Shown here: positions 1-8,210 of the stretch, piece after piece
Layout: each line of letters starts with the position of its first letter
How positions within the stretch are numbered: position 1 is the first letter of the stretch
DNA from: Clostridiales bacterium
GTDB lineage: Bacteria; Bacillota; Clostridia; Oscillospirales; Acutalibacteraceae
Assembly: GCA_012840445.1 (NCBI GenBank)
Contig: DULI01000012.1
Span: forward strand, 45,762-109,761
DNA: 64,000 bases
Direction: 5' to 3'
The notes under the pieces: model-generated
The model's input: only the letters and a program-made list of their open reading frames with translations
The model's database searches: none
Told to the model about the DNA's origin: nothing
Program-made: the position numbers and the translations under genes

Positions 1-444
1 GAGAATATATACCTGGCCCTGCCCTTCACCACCGGATTTGAGGATGAGGAGTTCTGGGTGGAGAAGACCGGAGCGCTGCTGCGCCCGAGGATTGACCAGC
101 TGCCCGGCACTTGCGTGGATTTCTATGCTCTGCAAAACGGCATGTGCTACCAGTCCAAGAACCGCGGAGTAATAATCGCCACCCCCGACACGCCCTTGAT
201 TTCAATGGGAGACATTAAAGCCCACGAAATCAAACTCTGCGGCGAAGAAGGGGTAGAAAACCTCGACCATGTCTACGCCTGGGTAATGAACAACTTCTGG
301 GAAACCAATTTTAAGGTGGATCTAGGGGGCTTCCACCAGTACCGCTATTCATTGGTTTTAAGCGATACTTCCGACCCCAAGAGATCCTTAGAAATCGCCA
401 AGGCCACAAACTGCCCGGTATTAGGTTTTTACTCCTTTAAGTAA
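1..444 (+). CDS. GH38 alpha-mannosidase, C-terminal end (partial)
   Basis: The reading frame is open from base 1, so only the last 147 residues of a larger protein are present. The text YLALPF near the start, NNFWETNF and DLGGFHQYRYSL in the second half match the C-terminal beta-rich region of glycoside hydrolase family 38 alpha-mannosidases, which remove alpha-linked mannose with a zinc-bound nucleophile. The catalytic N-terminal domain lies outside the window, so activity cannot be judged. A GTG at 58 is internal and is not a start. No signal peptide can be assessed. Confidence 0.72.
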   Translation, partial: ENIYLALPFTTGFEDEEFWVEKTGALLRPRIDQLPGTCVDFYALQNGMCYQSKNRGVIIATPDTPLISMGDIKAHEIKLCGEEGVENLDHVYAWVMNNFWETNFKVDLGGFHQYRYSLVLSDTSDPKRSLEIAKATNCPVLGFYSFK

Positions 445-478
445 ATCGAATTCCAGCTTGCATTAATTTAAAGCCAAA

Positions 479-512
479 GGCTGCTGACGGCTATTCTGTC
501 GGCAGCCTATTG
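479..512 (+). terminator. possible intrinsic terminator after GH38 gene
   Basis: A 12-bp stem with G-U pairs (479-490 with 496-507) and a 5-nt loop follows the stop codon by 34 nt. The U-tract after it is poor, so termination is plausible but not strong. Confidence 0.4.
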
Positions 513-561
513 TCATGGATTTAGTTCACTGGTATGTAAAAAAATATGCAAAAAAATACTT

Positions 562-590
562 TTGTATTTACAAAGCAAATATGCTATTAT
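562..590 (+). promoter_or_regulatory. sigma-A-type promoter for FNT channel gene
   Basis: TTGTAT (562-567) and TATTAT (585-590) are separated by 17 nt and lie about 55 nt before the start codon. Confidence 0.5.
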
Positions 591-645
591 ATCCCCTAGC
601 GCGTTTTATATGAATGCAAATATAGGATTAGGATAAGGATTTATT

Positions 646-1422
646 ATGTCTATTCATTCAGGCCCCAAAGCATTAACCGAATACATACTATATCAAAGCA
701 AGCACAAAGCCAACAAGCGTTTTATAATTTTGCTAATACAGGGTTTTCTCGCAGGAATGTATATTTCAATTGGCGCGATAGCGAGTTTAAAACTCTCGGC
801 AAGCATTACAATTCCAGGTTTGGGAAATTTCTTGGGTGCACTGGCGTTCCCCATAGGGATTATAGCCATTATACTTATGCAGGCAGAGCTGTTTACAAGT
901 GATTGCATGGTTATGGTTGCGGTGTTTTCAGGACGCACGAGATTAAGAAGGATTTTCAAAATACTGCTTCTGATTTTGGTTTCTAATCTTTTCGGGGCAG
1001 CTTTTACTGCACTGCTGACCAAATCATCAGGGATTTTTAACCAAGCCGTAATCGATTTGTTAGTTGAAAAATCACTGCAAAAAGTATATATGCCAATTGG
1101 ACAGTTGTTCGCCAGCGCCATAATATGCAATATTATTGTTTGTACCGGCGTGTGCTTGGCTTACAGCTGCAAAGAAGAAATTGCGAAGATTGTCGTATTG
1201 TGGCTGTCAATTGCTGTATTTGTCATTAGCGGAACAGAGCATATTGTTGCCAATATGTATTACCTGTTTGCGGCACTATTTTTTGGCGCCAATCTAACAA
1301 TTAAAGATATTTTATATAATTTAGCTGTTTCCGGAATTGGCAACTTTATTGGCGGAGGTATTATTGTATCGGGTATTAACTACCTATTGGCTTACAGGGA
1401 TATAGAAAAGGCCAATAAATAG
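646..1422 (+). CDS. formate/nitrite transporter (FNT) family channel
   Basis: A 258-residue inner-membrane protein with about six hydrophobic segments. FNT channels are pentamers that pass formate, nitrite, hydrosulfide or similar small anions. Family signatures are visible: AELFTSDCMVM at residues 80-90 (the loop that breaks helix 2) and GTEHIVANM at 196-204, whose His199 corresponds to the conserved pore histidine of FocA. A ribosome site AAGGA sits 7 nt before the ATG. The gene stands alone between a promoter and a strong terminator. The transported ion cannot be deduced from this sequence; in an anaerobe, formate or hydrosulfide are the likely options. Confidence 0.88.
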   Translation: MSIHSGPKALTEYILYQSKHKANKRFIILLIQGFLAGMYISIGAIASLKLSASITIPGLGNFLGALAFPIGIIAIILMQAELFTSDCMVMVAVFSGRTRLRRIFKILLLILVSNLFGAAFTALLTKSSGIFNQAVIDLLVEKSLQKVYMPIGQLFASAIICNIIVCTGVCLAYSCKEEIAKIVVLWLSIAVFVISGTEHIVANMYYLFAALFFGANLTIKDILYNLAVSGIGNFIGGGIIVSGINYLLAYRDIEKANK

Positions 1423-1427
1423 AATAG

Positions 1428-1470
1428 CCCCCGGTTGTAGTCTTTTACTACTTCCGGGGGATTTTTTTTG
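1428..1470 (+). terminator. intrinsic terminator after FNT gene
   Basis: A long GC-rich stem (CCCCCGG and GTAGT paired with ACTAC and CCGGGGG) is followed by eight T residues. Confidence 0.9.
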
Positions 1471-1480
1471 AAATATTTTT

Positions 1481-1509
1481 TTGTAATTATATATAAATGC
1501 TATTATAAT
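1481..1509 (+). promoter_or_regulatory. promoter for GyrI-like gene
   Basis: TTGTAA (1481-1486) and TATAAT (1504-1509) with a 17-nt spacer, about 80 nt before the start codon. Confidence 0.6.
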
Positions 1510-1589
1510 AAAGGCATAATTTTTCCATAATCTATTGTATATGTACTAGGCTTTGTGGGTAAAGGCCCACGGGAAAGGGAGTAGCGGTT

Positions 1590-2213
1590 ATGTTTGATTT
1601 TAAGAAAGAGTATAAACATTTGTATCAGCCCAAAACCACGCCGTCGGTGGTGGATGTGCCGGAGATGACCTTTATTATGGTTGACGGTAAGGGCGACCCC
1701 AACACAAGCCATCAGTATGCCGAGGCGGTTGAGCTGCTGTATGGGCTTTCATATGCGATAAAGATGGGTAACAAGGCGATTTTTGAGTATGTGGTGCCAC
1801 CGCTTGAGGGGTTTTGGAGTGTTGCCGACAGTTCGTATAAAGGCGGAGGCGCACCGATTACAGATAAAAGTAAATTTGTATGGACAATGATGATACGCCA
1901 GCCGGATTTTGTGAGCGAAGATATTTTCCAGTCGGCTGTGGCAACTATTTTAAAGAAAAAGCCCCATCTTGATGTGTCCAAGGCGCGGCTTGAAAAGTTT
2001 ACCGAGGGGCTTTGTGTCCAGGTCATGCACATAGGCTCTTATGACGATGAACCTACTACGGTTGCGGCGCTCGACCGCTTTGCGGTTGATAATGGATATG
2101 TGGTTGACATTGGTAATTATCGCAGGCACCACGAAATATACCTTTCCGATCCGCGCAAGGTAGCAGCCGATAAACTTAAAACCATAATAAGGCATCCTAT
2201 TAAGAAGGTATAA
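1590..2213 (+). CDS. GyrI-like small-molecule-binding domain protein
   Basis: A 207-residue cytoplasmic protein whose N-terminus (YKHLYQPK, then VDVPEMTFIMVDGKGDPN) is typical of the stand-alone GyrI-like family (COG4832). These proteins share the SOUL/AraC effector-binding fold, which binds hydrophobic or cationic small molecules. There is no DNA-binding domain here, so it is not a regulator by itself. A strong ribosome site (AAGGGAG) precedes the ATG. The PPOX-family gene starts 3 nt after its stop, so the two are very probably co-transcribed, perhaps for handling a toxic compound; that role is inference. Confidence 0.8.
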   Translation: MFDFKKEYKHLYQPKTTPSVVDVPEMTFIMVDGKGDPNTSHQYAEAVELLYGLSYAIKMGNKAIFEYVVPPLEGFWSVADSSYKGGGAPITDKSKFVWTMMIRQPDFVSEDIFQSAVATILKKKPHLDVSKARLEKFTEGLCVQVMHIGSYDDEPTTVAALDRFAVDNGYVVDIGNYRRHHEIYLSDPRKVAADKLKTIIRHPIKKV

Positions 2214-2216
2214 AGA

Positions 2217-2696
2217 ATGTTCAGAGAGATGAGAAGAAGCAGGCAAATGTTATCAATCGAGGAAACGGTCGCTGTAATGAAAAGATGCACTAATGGCGTC
2301 CTTGCATGTATTGGAGATGGAGATTACCCTTATGCGGTACCTTTAAGCTATGTATATTACAATAACAAAATTTATTTTCATTTTTCCAAGACGGGACATA
2401 AAATAGATGCTATATTAAAGTGCCCAAAGGTGTCGTTTTGTGTAATTGATGAAGATACTGTTGTAAGTGAAAAATATACGTCATACTATCGAAGTGCCAT
2501 TGCCTTTGGAAAGACAAGAATTGTTGAAGGTGATGAAAGGCTTGAGGCTTTTAAGGCTCTGGTCGAAAAATATTCAGGAGACCGACCGGAAGGGGAAAAA
2601 CAAAGGACAATTAACGAATGTACCAAGGCTTATATAATTGCAATAGACATCGAGCATATGACCGGGAAACAGGCCCGGGAGTATGTGAAATCTTAA
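2217..2696 (+). CDS. pyridoxamine 5'-phosphate oxidase family (NimA-like) flavoprotein
   Basis: 159 residues with the split beta-barrel flavin-binding pattern of the PPOX superfamily: MRRSRQ at the start, then GVLACIGDGDYPYAVPLSYVYYNNKIYFH at about 28-56 (described here in two pieces: GVLACIGDGDYPYAVPLSY and VYYNNKIYFH), and a later HKIDAI. It resembles the NimA-type nitroimidazole reductase-like group of anaerobes. The FMN/F420 preference and substrate are unknown. It follows the GyrI-like gene after 3 nt. The family assignment is firm; the resistance role is only a family association. Confidence 0.8.
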   Translation: MFREMRRSRQMLSIEETVAVMKRCTNGVLACIGDGDYPYAVPLSYVYYNNKIYFHFSKTGHKIDAILKCPKVSFCVIDEDTVVSEKYTSYYRSAIAFGKTRIVEGDERLEAFKALVEKYSGDRPEGEKQRTINECTKAYIIAIDIEHMTGKQAREYVKS

Positions 2697-2787
2697 AGTT
2701 TGCCTTTTGTTAAAGTTTGAATGCTGCACTTTTAAGCATTAGTGGCTGCAGATGCAGGTTTGCCGTCAATTTTTTTATACCTTAAAG

Positions 2788-3213
2788 CTATTTATTAATA
2801 AGAAAAAGCCCCAATATGCAAACCGCAATGCCGATTATTTGCCGTATAGATATTTTTTCTTTAAACAATAGAAGTCCGACAAAAACAAGAGCGCATGCCA
2901 GAACAATATTTGCCACAAGAGAGCCGACGCTTATTTTCCATCCGCTACGGTAGGCACATATGTACCCGAATTCGAGGGCGACAATGGACATTCCAAGTGC
3001 GAATGAGGCCCAGTTAAGTTTGGATAATTCGTTTATTAAATTCTTTGTTTGTCCGGTAAAAACGAATAATGCAAATGAAGCTACTGCTGCAATAAGGTAA
3101 GTAACGCACAGCGACAGAAATGCATTTGCGTCTCCGGGCGTGGATTTTGAGCAGATGTGGTAAAAGAGATTTGCAAGAACCACAAGCGCAATTGGCCAAA
3201 TTATATGCCACAT
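2788..3213 (-). CDS. small DMT/EamA-type membrane transporter
   Basis: About 141 residues with four or five hydrophobic helices and the EamA ending ISIRQIIGIAVCILGLFLI. At this length it is a half-size member of the drug/metabolite transporter superfamily, which would act as a dimer. The start at 3213 is chosen because GGAGG lies 5 nt upstream; an in-frame ATG ten codons further upstream lacks a ribosome site and falls inside a hairpin. Its leader carries a promoter and an intrinsic terminator, so transcription is probably attenuated. Substrate unknown. Confidence 0.75.
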   Translation of the reverse strand: MWHIIWPIALVVLANLFYHICSKSTPGDANAFLSLCVTYLIAAVASFALFVFTGQTKNLINELSKLNWASFALGMSIVALEFGYICAYRSGWKISVGSLVANIVLACALVFVGLLLFKEKISIRQIIGIAVCILGLFLINK

Positions 3214-3224
3214 AAAATCCTCCA

Positions 3225-3255
3225 TAAAAAAGCGGGATTGCAAATAAGCAATCCC
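3225..3255 (-). terminator. intrinsic terminator inside the DMT transporter leader
   Basis: On the minus strand GGGATTGC, a six-nt loop and GCAATCCC (3255-3234) are followed by GC and six T residues, then the ribosome site and ATG at 3213. It lies downstream of the gene's own promoter, so it is placed as an attenuator. Confidence 0.7.
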
Positions 3256-3275
3256 TATTTTGTTTATTGGGAAAT

Positions 3276-3304
3276 ATCATATCATTTTTGGCTTATTAGG
3301 TCAA
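3276..3304 (-). promoter_or_regulatory. promoter of DMT transporter gene
   Basis: Minus-strand TTGACC (3304-3299) and TATGAT (3281-3276) with 17 nt between them, giving a leader of about 55 nt. Confidence 0.65.
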
Positions 3305-3399
3305 TGCAAATAGTACATAATTGTTACCACCTGAAAGTCAAAGATGTTAACTGTACTCAAAGGTCCTGGGCACAAAATCACTTGTAATATTTTAATGTT

Positions 3400-3760
3400 G
3401 ACAAATCTAACAAGTTATTATAATTTAAGCTTTATTAAGAGGGGGAAGAGTATACTGATATGGGCCTTGCATGTATAGAACCTTCAGAACCTACTCCCAT
3501 AACAATAAAGCGGGTGAACGAATATATCAATACTGGACTTTTGGCCGAAAATTAGAACCAGGTACCCAGTGACTAAAGTTTAATGCTTCGTTTTACATGA
3601 ACTGGCAACAGGAATATGAAATTTGGCCAAATCCGGTTAATCTTACGGTGGCTGTTAAGAATTAGCACATTTCCGCAATTTATATTCAAAGCACTGATGA
3701 TATCAAATTTAAGTCTTTAAATTATGCAAATTTAAGTGCTACATACTATATGTGCGAAAG
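3400..3760 (+). other. gene-free stretch, possibly a decayed coding region
   Basis: No intact gene is seen. A TTGACA / TATAAT pair near 3400 has a 15-nt spacer. Short plus-strand frames interrupted by stops (about 3461-3556 and 3598-3665) read like protein fragments but are not recognisable. It may be a pseudogene remnant or simple intergenic DNA. Confidence 0.3.
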
Positions 3761-3803
3761 ATTGCAAGAGCTGCTATCTACATATGGTAGCAGCTCTTGC
3801 AAT
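3761..3803. terminator. bidirectional hairpin terminator
   Basis: A 16-bp stem (3761-3776 with 3788-3803) with an 11-nt loop sits 6 nt after the stop of the ABC permease gene, which is read leftwards; the T-rich flank is better on the plus side. Confidence 0.6.
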
Positions 3804-3808
3804 TATTA

Positions 3809-4423
3809 TTAATTGACTTTATTTTTATAGATTTTTGAAGAAATCCATATAGATATAATATTTATAATTGCTGTAATAATAATAGCGTAGAAAACCAAAA
3901 GGTAGAGGTTAATTGAAATCTGGCTAAGAAAATATAATAATTTGTCGCTAACCGCTGTTGCCCCAATAATAAATATGGCAAGCAGAATATAGTATACGTA
4001 GCGGCCTTTTTCAACCCCTAATCTAAACATCACAGGCAGATTGATTGACTGGACAATTAAAGCAATTATTATTGCAAATACAATGGATATAAACGAATCG
4101 AACTGAAAAGGTGATTTTTTAAAGAAAGACATTATTACTTGTGCAAGTGTGGATAATAGCGAAGCACAACTAATTAGAATATAGCCAAGAATATATTTGC
4201 TTAATACAAGACTATTTACCGAATATGGCATCATTGCCGCAAGAGAATCCCACTTGCAACGTTCATCATATGCTAATGCTGTAATCGGTAGCATTCCCGC
4301 ATAGACTATGGCAAAACCTGATACAGAGAATCCCGGTATTAATGACCATATGACTATAATAAAAAGAAATATTTTCATCTGTTTTGTAAGGGTGTAAAAA
4401 TCTTTTAATAGCAACCCTTTCAT
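3809..4423 (-). CDS. ABC-2 type transporter permease
   Basis: A 204-residue membrane protein with about six helices. MKGLLLKDFYTL at the start and YDERCKWDSLAAMMPYS at about 52-68 are characteristic of the ABC-2 permease family (pfam ABC2_membrane_5-like) found next to YtrB/BcrA-type ATPases. Its gene overlaps the last base of the ATPase gene, and the GntR regulator precedes both. The three genes form a YtrA-type operon, typically induced by cell-wall-active or cationic compounds in Firmicutes; the substrate here is unknown. Confidence 0.85.
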   Translation of the reverse strand: MKGLLLKDFYTLTKQMKIFLFIIVIWSLIPGFSVSGFAIVYAGMLPITALAYDERCKWDSLAAMMPYSVNSLVLSKYILGYILISCASLLSTLAQVIMSFFKKSPFQFDSFISIVFAIIIALIVQSINLPVMFRLGVEKGRYVYYILLAIFIIGATAVSDKLLYFLSQISINLYLLVFYAIIITAIINIISIWISSKIYKNKVN

Positions 4424-5271
4424 TATCTGCCATCCCCCTTCGCAAGAAACAACACAATGTCTTCGAGAGTAGTATGCTGTATTTCAAAAGACGGCGATAT
4501 TTTTGACTTTAATATAAGCGCTTCAACTCCATAGTTTGTAATCTTTTTGCCTTTAACAGCCTCTTGCGGGATTTCATCGAAAGCCGATTTTGGCAGTTTG
4601 ATTATTGCATATTCCTCAAGCAGCCGGTCTTTTTCTTCGCAAAGCATTATTTTGCCCCGATGGATAAAGGTAATATAGTCGCATATTTTCTCAAGGTCGC
4701 TGACAATATGGGAGGACAGCAGCACCGAATGCCCTTCGTCCCGGGTAAAGTCATTAAATATATCAAGTATTTCGTCCCGTACCATTGGGTCAAGCCCGCT
4801 GGTGGCTTCATCGAGAATCAGTAACTTTGGGTCGTGCGAAAGCGCGACCGCGATAGCCAGCTTCATTTTCATGCCGCGCGAAAAGTCTTTAAAAGCCTTG
4901 TTAATAGGCAGATCGAACTTTTTAATGTAATTAAAATATGTGCTTTCGCTCCATTTTGAATAGGTGTGTTTCATAATCGTGTTGACATTAGCCGCAGTAA
5001 TCACTTCGGGGAAATATGCTTCGTCAAGCACGATTCCGATATCATTTTTTAATGATGTGAATTCCGGCGACTGATTGTCAAGCCCTAATACCTTTATTTC
5101 GCCACTATCGCGTGGAATCGCATTCATGATTAATTTTATGGTGGTGCTTTTTCCGGCTCCGTTTTCTCCCACAAACCCCATAATGCTGCCTGTTGGCAGA
5201 CTGAAGCTTATATTGTCAAGCGTAAACCCGGAATATTTTTTGGTTAGATTTTTAACCTCAATGGCATTCAT
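4423..5271 (-). CDS. ABC transporter ATP-binding protein (YtrB/BcrA type)
   Basis: 282 residues with a complete nucleotide-binding domain: Walker A GENGAGKST near residue 36, signature FSRGMKMKLAIA (a variant of LSGGQ as usual in this subgroup), Walker B LLILDEATSGLDP, and H-loop SSH. It would energise the neighbouring permease. The gene starts 5 nt after the GntR regulator stop and ends overlapping the permease start, indicating one transcript. Function as drug/peptide export or sensing is a family inference. Confidence 0.9.
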   Translation of the reverse strand: MNAIEVKNLTKKYSGFTLDNISFSLPTGSIMGFVGENGAGKSTTIKLIMNAIPRDSGEIKVLGLDNQSPEFTSLKNDIGIVLDEAYFPEVITAANVNTIMKHTYSKWSESTYFNYIKKFDLPINKAFKDFSRGMKMKLAIAVALSHDPKLLILDEATSGLDPMVRDEILDIFNDFTRDEGHSVLLSSHIVSDLEKICDYITFIHRGKIMLCEEKDRLLEEYAIIKLPKSAFDEIPQEAVKGKKITNYGVEALILKSKISPSFEIQHTTLEDIVLFLAKGDGR

Positions 5272-5276
5272 ATTGG

Positions 5277-5651
5277 CTAATCCTCCTGTTGTATGATACG
5301 GAATATCTCAATAATTTCATCCTCCGAAAGATTGCAGGCGGGTGCGAGCTCGCAGATTTTGCGCATGTGTACCTCAATCTGTTTTAAAATTTCCTCCCTG
5401 ATGATTTCCGGGTTCTTTTTGGAAACATAACATCCTTTTGAGGCAACGGTGTAAATATATCCGTCCTTTTCAAGCTCTTCATATGCCCTTTTGGTGGTGA
5501 TGACGCTTATTCGCAGGTCCTTTGCAAGTGAGCGGATGGATGGCAGCATTTCGCCTTCCTGCAGTTTTCCGGAAATTATCTGGTTTTTAATCTGGGAATA
5601 TATCTGTTCATAAATCGGTTTTCCGCTTGAATTGCTGATTATAATATCCAA
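5277..5651 (-). CDS. GntR family transcriptional regulator, YtrA subfamily
   Basis: 124 residues: an N-terminal winged helix (KPIYEQIYSQIKNQI, then GEMLPSIRSLAKDLRIS) and a short C-terminal dimerisation tail, which is the YtrA subfamily plan. The start is a TTG at 5651 because GGAGG lies 7 nt upstream and no other start codon fits. It heads the ABC operon and very probably represses it through the inverted repeat overlapping its own promoter (5674-5701). Confidence 0.88.
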   Translation of the reverse strand: MDIIISNSSGKPIYEQIYSQIKNQIISGKLQEGEMLPSIRSLAKDLRISVITTKRAYEELEKDGYIYTVASKGCYVSKKNPEIIREEILKQIEVHMRKICELAPACNLSEDEIIEIFRIIQQED

Positions 5652-5673
5652 GCACCCACCTCCAAATCTGTAT

Positions 5674-5724
5674 ACTGTTTATATACAGTATATACAGTAT
5701 AACCACTCTTTAGACCGTTGTCAA
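5674..5724 (-). promoter_or_regulatory. promoter and putative YtrA-type operator
   Basis: Minus-strand TTGACA (5724-5719) and TATACT (5701-5696), spacer 17 nt. Directly downstream, repeated TATACTG units form the near palindrome ACTGTATATAAACAGT (5689-5674), suited to a dimeric GntR repressor. Confidence 0.7.
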
Positions 5725-5838
5725 TATATTTTTGGTATGTAAAGAAGTTTATACAAAATTTTATTGGCAATCAAAGCAAATGCAATTATTATTAAGGTAA
5801 GCGGTATTGTACGGACAATAAGAAAAGTATAGGAAGTG

Positions 5839-6195
5839 ATGTTTTTGGCAAACGAACGAATATATAAAATGCCTTTTTCAAAAATCTATCCACTGCTTGT
5901 CCAAAAAGCCGAGCGCAAAGGGCGCACCAAATCCGAGGTGGATACTATTATTTGCTGGCTTACGGGATACGACGAGCAGGGCCTGCAAACCCAAATAGAA
6001 AGAAATGTCGACTGCGAAACATTCTTTCGTGAAGCGCCTAAAATTAATCCCAACGCGGTTAAAATTACGGGCGTGATTTGCGGCCATCGGGTTGAGGAAA
6101 TCAAAGACCCGCTTATGCAGAAAATCAGATGGCTTGACAAACTTGTAGATGAACTGGCAAAGGGGAAACCGATGGATAAAATACTTCGTGCATGA
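5839..6195 (+). CDS. DUF2200 family protein
   Basis: 118 residues beginning near [22 protein letters not shown], the conserved opening of DUF2200 (cited here as [14 protein letters not shown] plus KAERKG), with the family text TIICWLTGY at about 40. The fold resembles small MmcQ/YjbR-like proteins; biochemical function is unknown. Starts at GTG 5836, ATG 5839 or TTG 5845 are possible; ATG 5839 is kept because AGGA lies just upstream. The DUF4256 gene follows after 22 nt, so they are likely co-transcribed. Confidence 0.8.
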   Translation: MFLANERIYKMPFSKIYPLLVQKAERKGRTKSEVDTIICWLTGYDEQGLQTQIERNVDCETFFREAPKINPNAVKITGVICGHRVEEIKDPLMQKIRWLDKLVDELAKGKPMDKILRA

Positions 6196-6217
6196 ATGCT
6201 TTAAGGGGAGGATGTCG

Positions 6218-6781
6218 ATGGATAATAAACAAGAACTGTCCAGCAAACGGCGCGACGAACTGCTTAAAATACTAAAATCCCGTTTTGAGAAAAATATGAA
6301 CCGCCATGAAAGGCTTGAATGGGACAGGGTGCAGGAAAAGCTTAAAGCAAATCCACAAAAACTCTGGTCGCTGAACGAGATGGAGATAACCGGCGGTGAG
6401 CCGGATGTTGTTGGTTTTGATGAAAACACAGGCGAGGTTATTTTTTGCGATTGCTCGGCAGAAAGCCCCAAAGGGCGCAGAAGCCTGTGCTACGACCGTG
6501 AGGCGCTTGAGTCCCGAAAAGAGCACAAACCCAAAGGCAGTGCGGTGGATATGGCGCTTGCCATGGGTATTGAGCTTTTGACGGAAGAAGAGTATCGGAA
6601 GCTGCAGCTGCTCGGCGAATTTGACACAAAAACCTCGAGCTGGATAAAAACCCCCGACAATATCCGAAAACTCGGTGGCGCTCTATTTTGCGACCGCCGC
6701 TACAACACCGTCTTTGTATACCACAACAGCGCCGAATCCTACTATTCCTCAAGGGGATTCCGCGGAATGCTTAGGGTCTGA
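6218..6781 (+). CDS. DUF4256 family protein
   Basis: 187 residues recognisable as DUF4256 by its ordered blocks: LLKILKSRFEKNMNRH near the start, EMEITGGEPDVVG around 53-65, ESPKGRRSLCYDREAL around 86-101, and a C-terminal GGALFCDRRYNTVFVYHNSA. Family function is unknown. The ATG at 6218 is preferred because GGGGAGG is 6 nt upstream; an upstream in-frame start at 6149 would overlap the previous gene and lacks a ribosome site. Neighbouring DUF2200 and DUF4256 genes may work together, but nothing shows how. Confidence 0.82.
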   Translation: MDNKQELSSKRRDELLKILKSRFEKNMNRHERLEWDRVQEKLKANPQKLWSLNEMEITGGEPDVVGFDENTGEVIFCDCSAESPKGRRSLCYDREALESRKEHKPKGSAVDMALAMGIELLTEEEYRKLQLLGEFDTKTSSWIKTPDNIRKLGGALFCDRRYNTVFVYHNSAESYYSSRGFRGMLRV

Positions 6782-6820
6782 ACAGATGAATATTAATTAA
6801 TATATGAATGCGGTATAAAT

Positions 6821-6853
6821 AAAAAGCCTACTTCTGTAGGCTTTTTATTTTTG
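6821..6853. terminator. bidirectional intrinsic terminator
   Basis: AAAAAGCCTAC, loop TTCT, GTAGGCTTTTT (6821-6846) lies between convergent DUF4256 and csm6 genes and has T-tracts on both strands. Confidence 0.85.
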
Positions 6854-6869
6854 TGGTATTATTAAAAAA

Positions 6870-8192
6870 CTATAAAGTTGATTTTATAAGTGCATTCATT
6901 TCATCGTAAGAATTCCAAATATTTTTTGGTATTGATGGTGCGATAGTTGTAATTAAAAATTTAAGAGCATCCATAATTTGTTTAGTAGAAATATCGCAGC
7001 GCTTTTTTATGAATTCTTCGTCTATGTATATAATTTCATGCGCGGCAATATTACGCACCAATTCTTCCACTGTCCGAAGCAGATTTACCTTTTCGATGAA
7101 CTTTTCGTCTTTAGAATAATTATTTATAATTACCGTAAGATGGGCCGCTGAGTAAAATGTATTACAAAAGGGCTTAAACTGGTCGTCAAGTACCGCTAAA
7201 ATTCCTTTTCCTTCTTCTGTTTTTCCCAATTCGCCGCGTGTAAGCATGTACACATCGTTGCCGCGTGTAGATATCCTTTTGCAATACTTTTTAATGCAAA
7301 TGCCAAGCTGTTTTTCGCAATACAAATCAAGAACATTTACGACAATAGGTGTAATTCCCCGGATAAAATCGGAATATTCGTGTCGCTTTAATTTTACGTC
7401 CAGCCAAAGCAGATACTCCACAATTTTTCTTAATTCCCCGTTAACAACCGGAATAATCTGTTCTTCAAAAAGGGTGCGTAACCTATCGACTTCGGGCTGT
7501 TTTAGCAAAATTCTGTTGCAGGCAAGGTTAAGTAAATTAACTGTTTTTTCGGAAATGCTGTTCATGCCTTCGGCGACTGTTAAGGCTGCATGATAGTCAT
7601 ATACATCAATATGCCGCTTAATAATTTCTTTTTTGATTTTTTCCATTAGATTTAATGTGCTGGAAATGCCGCACCTGTCTTTATAGTTTTCGTTGTCTTC
7701 ATTGCACAACCAATACAGTTCCTTATCATATTTGTGTATGTCATCCCGGCGCGGATTGCTTTTTTGGTTGGGAGTAGAGACTTGTATAGGGATACAGGTT
7801 CCGTCTGATAGTGCAGCAATAAATTGAAGTGCACTTTTCATTGCAGGGGTTCCGGAAGAAACATTCAAAAGAATGGTGGCTTCCGGATTTTCTTTTTTTA
7901 TTCTGGCTATTTCGTTTTCAAATTCGTTGTAAAAGGTGTCAAACACCTGCACTTCGCGAAGTTCAGGGCGTTCTATGCAGTGGATCTCAAATTTGTGGGA
8001 TAGCAGGCTGCCGAGCCTTTCTAAAGCGTCGCGGTAGCGATCGTCTTTAAGGTGAAGCTCGCACATTTCTTTGGATAGGTATAAATACACTTTTGTTGGC
8101 TTGTACTTTCGGCAAATATGCAAAACAGGGCCATCGTGGTTTTCTGAGATCGGGTCGGTTGTGCCTACCGATGAAAATAGTACATAGCTCAT
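6870..8192 (-). CDS. csm6: type III-A CRISPR ancillary ribonuclease Csm6 (CARF-HEPN)
   Basis: 440 residues. The N-terminal CARF domain is clear: LFSSVGTTDPISE at 5-17, a YLYLSKEM strand, and the ligand-loop text NVSSGTPAMKSAL near 108-120. The C-terminal HEPN domain carries R380-NIAA-H385, the R-x4-H ribonuclease motif. In type III-A immunity Cas10 makes cyclic oligoadenylate when target RNA is bound; this binds the CARF dimer and turns on non-specific RNA cleavage by HEPN. Here the local cas10 is truncated, so the activator would have to come from elsewhere. The start codon lies 18 bp from the trailer-end remnant of the CRISPR array. Confidence 0.92.
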   Translation of the reverse strand: MSYVLFSSVGTTDPISENHDGPVLHICRKYKPTKVYLYLSKEMCELHLKDDRYRDALERLGSLLSHKFEIHCIERPELREVQVFDTFYNEFENEIARIKKENPEATILLNVSSGTPAMKSALQFIAALSDGTCIPIQVSTPNQKSNPRRDDIHKYDKELYWLCNEDNENYKDRCGISSTLNLMEKIKKEIIKRHIDVYDYHAALTVAEGMNSISEKTVNLLNLACNRILLKQPEVDRLRTLFEEQIIPVVNGELRKIVEYLLWLDVKLKRHEYSDFIRGITPIVVNVLDLYCEKQLGICIKKYCKRISTRGNDVYMLTRGELGKTEEGKGILAVLDDQFKPFCNTFYSAAHLTVIINNYSKDEKFIEKVNLLRTVEELVRNIAAHEIIYIDEEFIKKRCDISTKQIMDALKFLITTIAPSIPKNIWNSYDEMNALIKSTL

Positions 8193-8210
8193 ATCAACAT
8201 CCTCGCTTTT

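Noticed and set aside
693..1130. Antisense frame inside the FNT gene
   Set aside because: Shadow of a clear membrane protein; no ribosome site or family resemblance.
5878..6471. Long antisense frame over DUF2200 and DUF4256
   Set aside because: Both plus-strand genes are recognised families with good starts; the antisense product is Ser/Phe rich and unrecognised.
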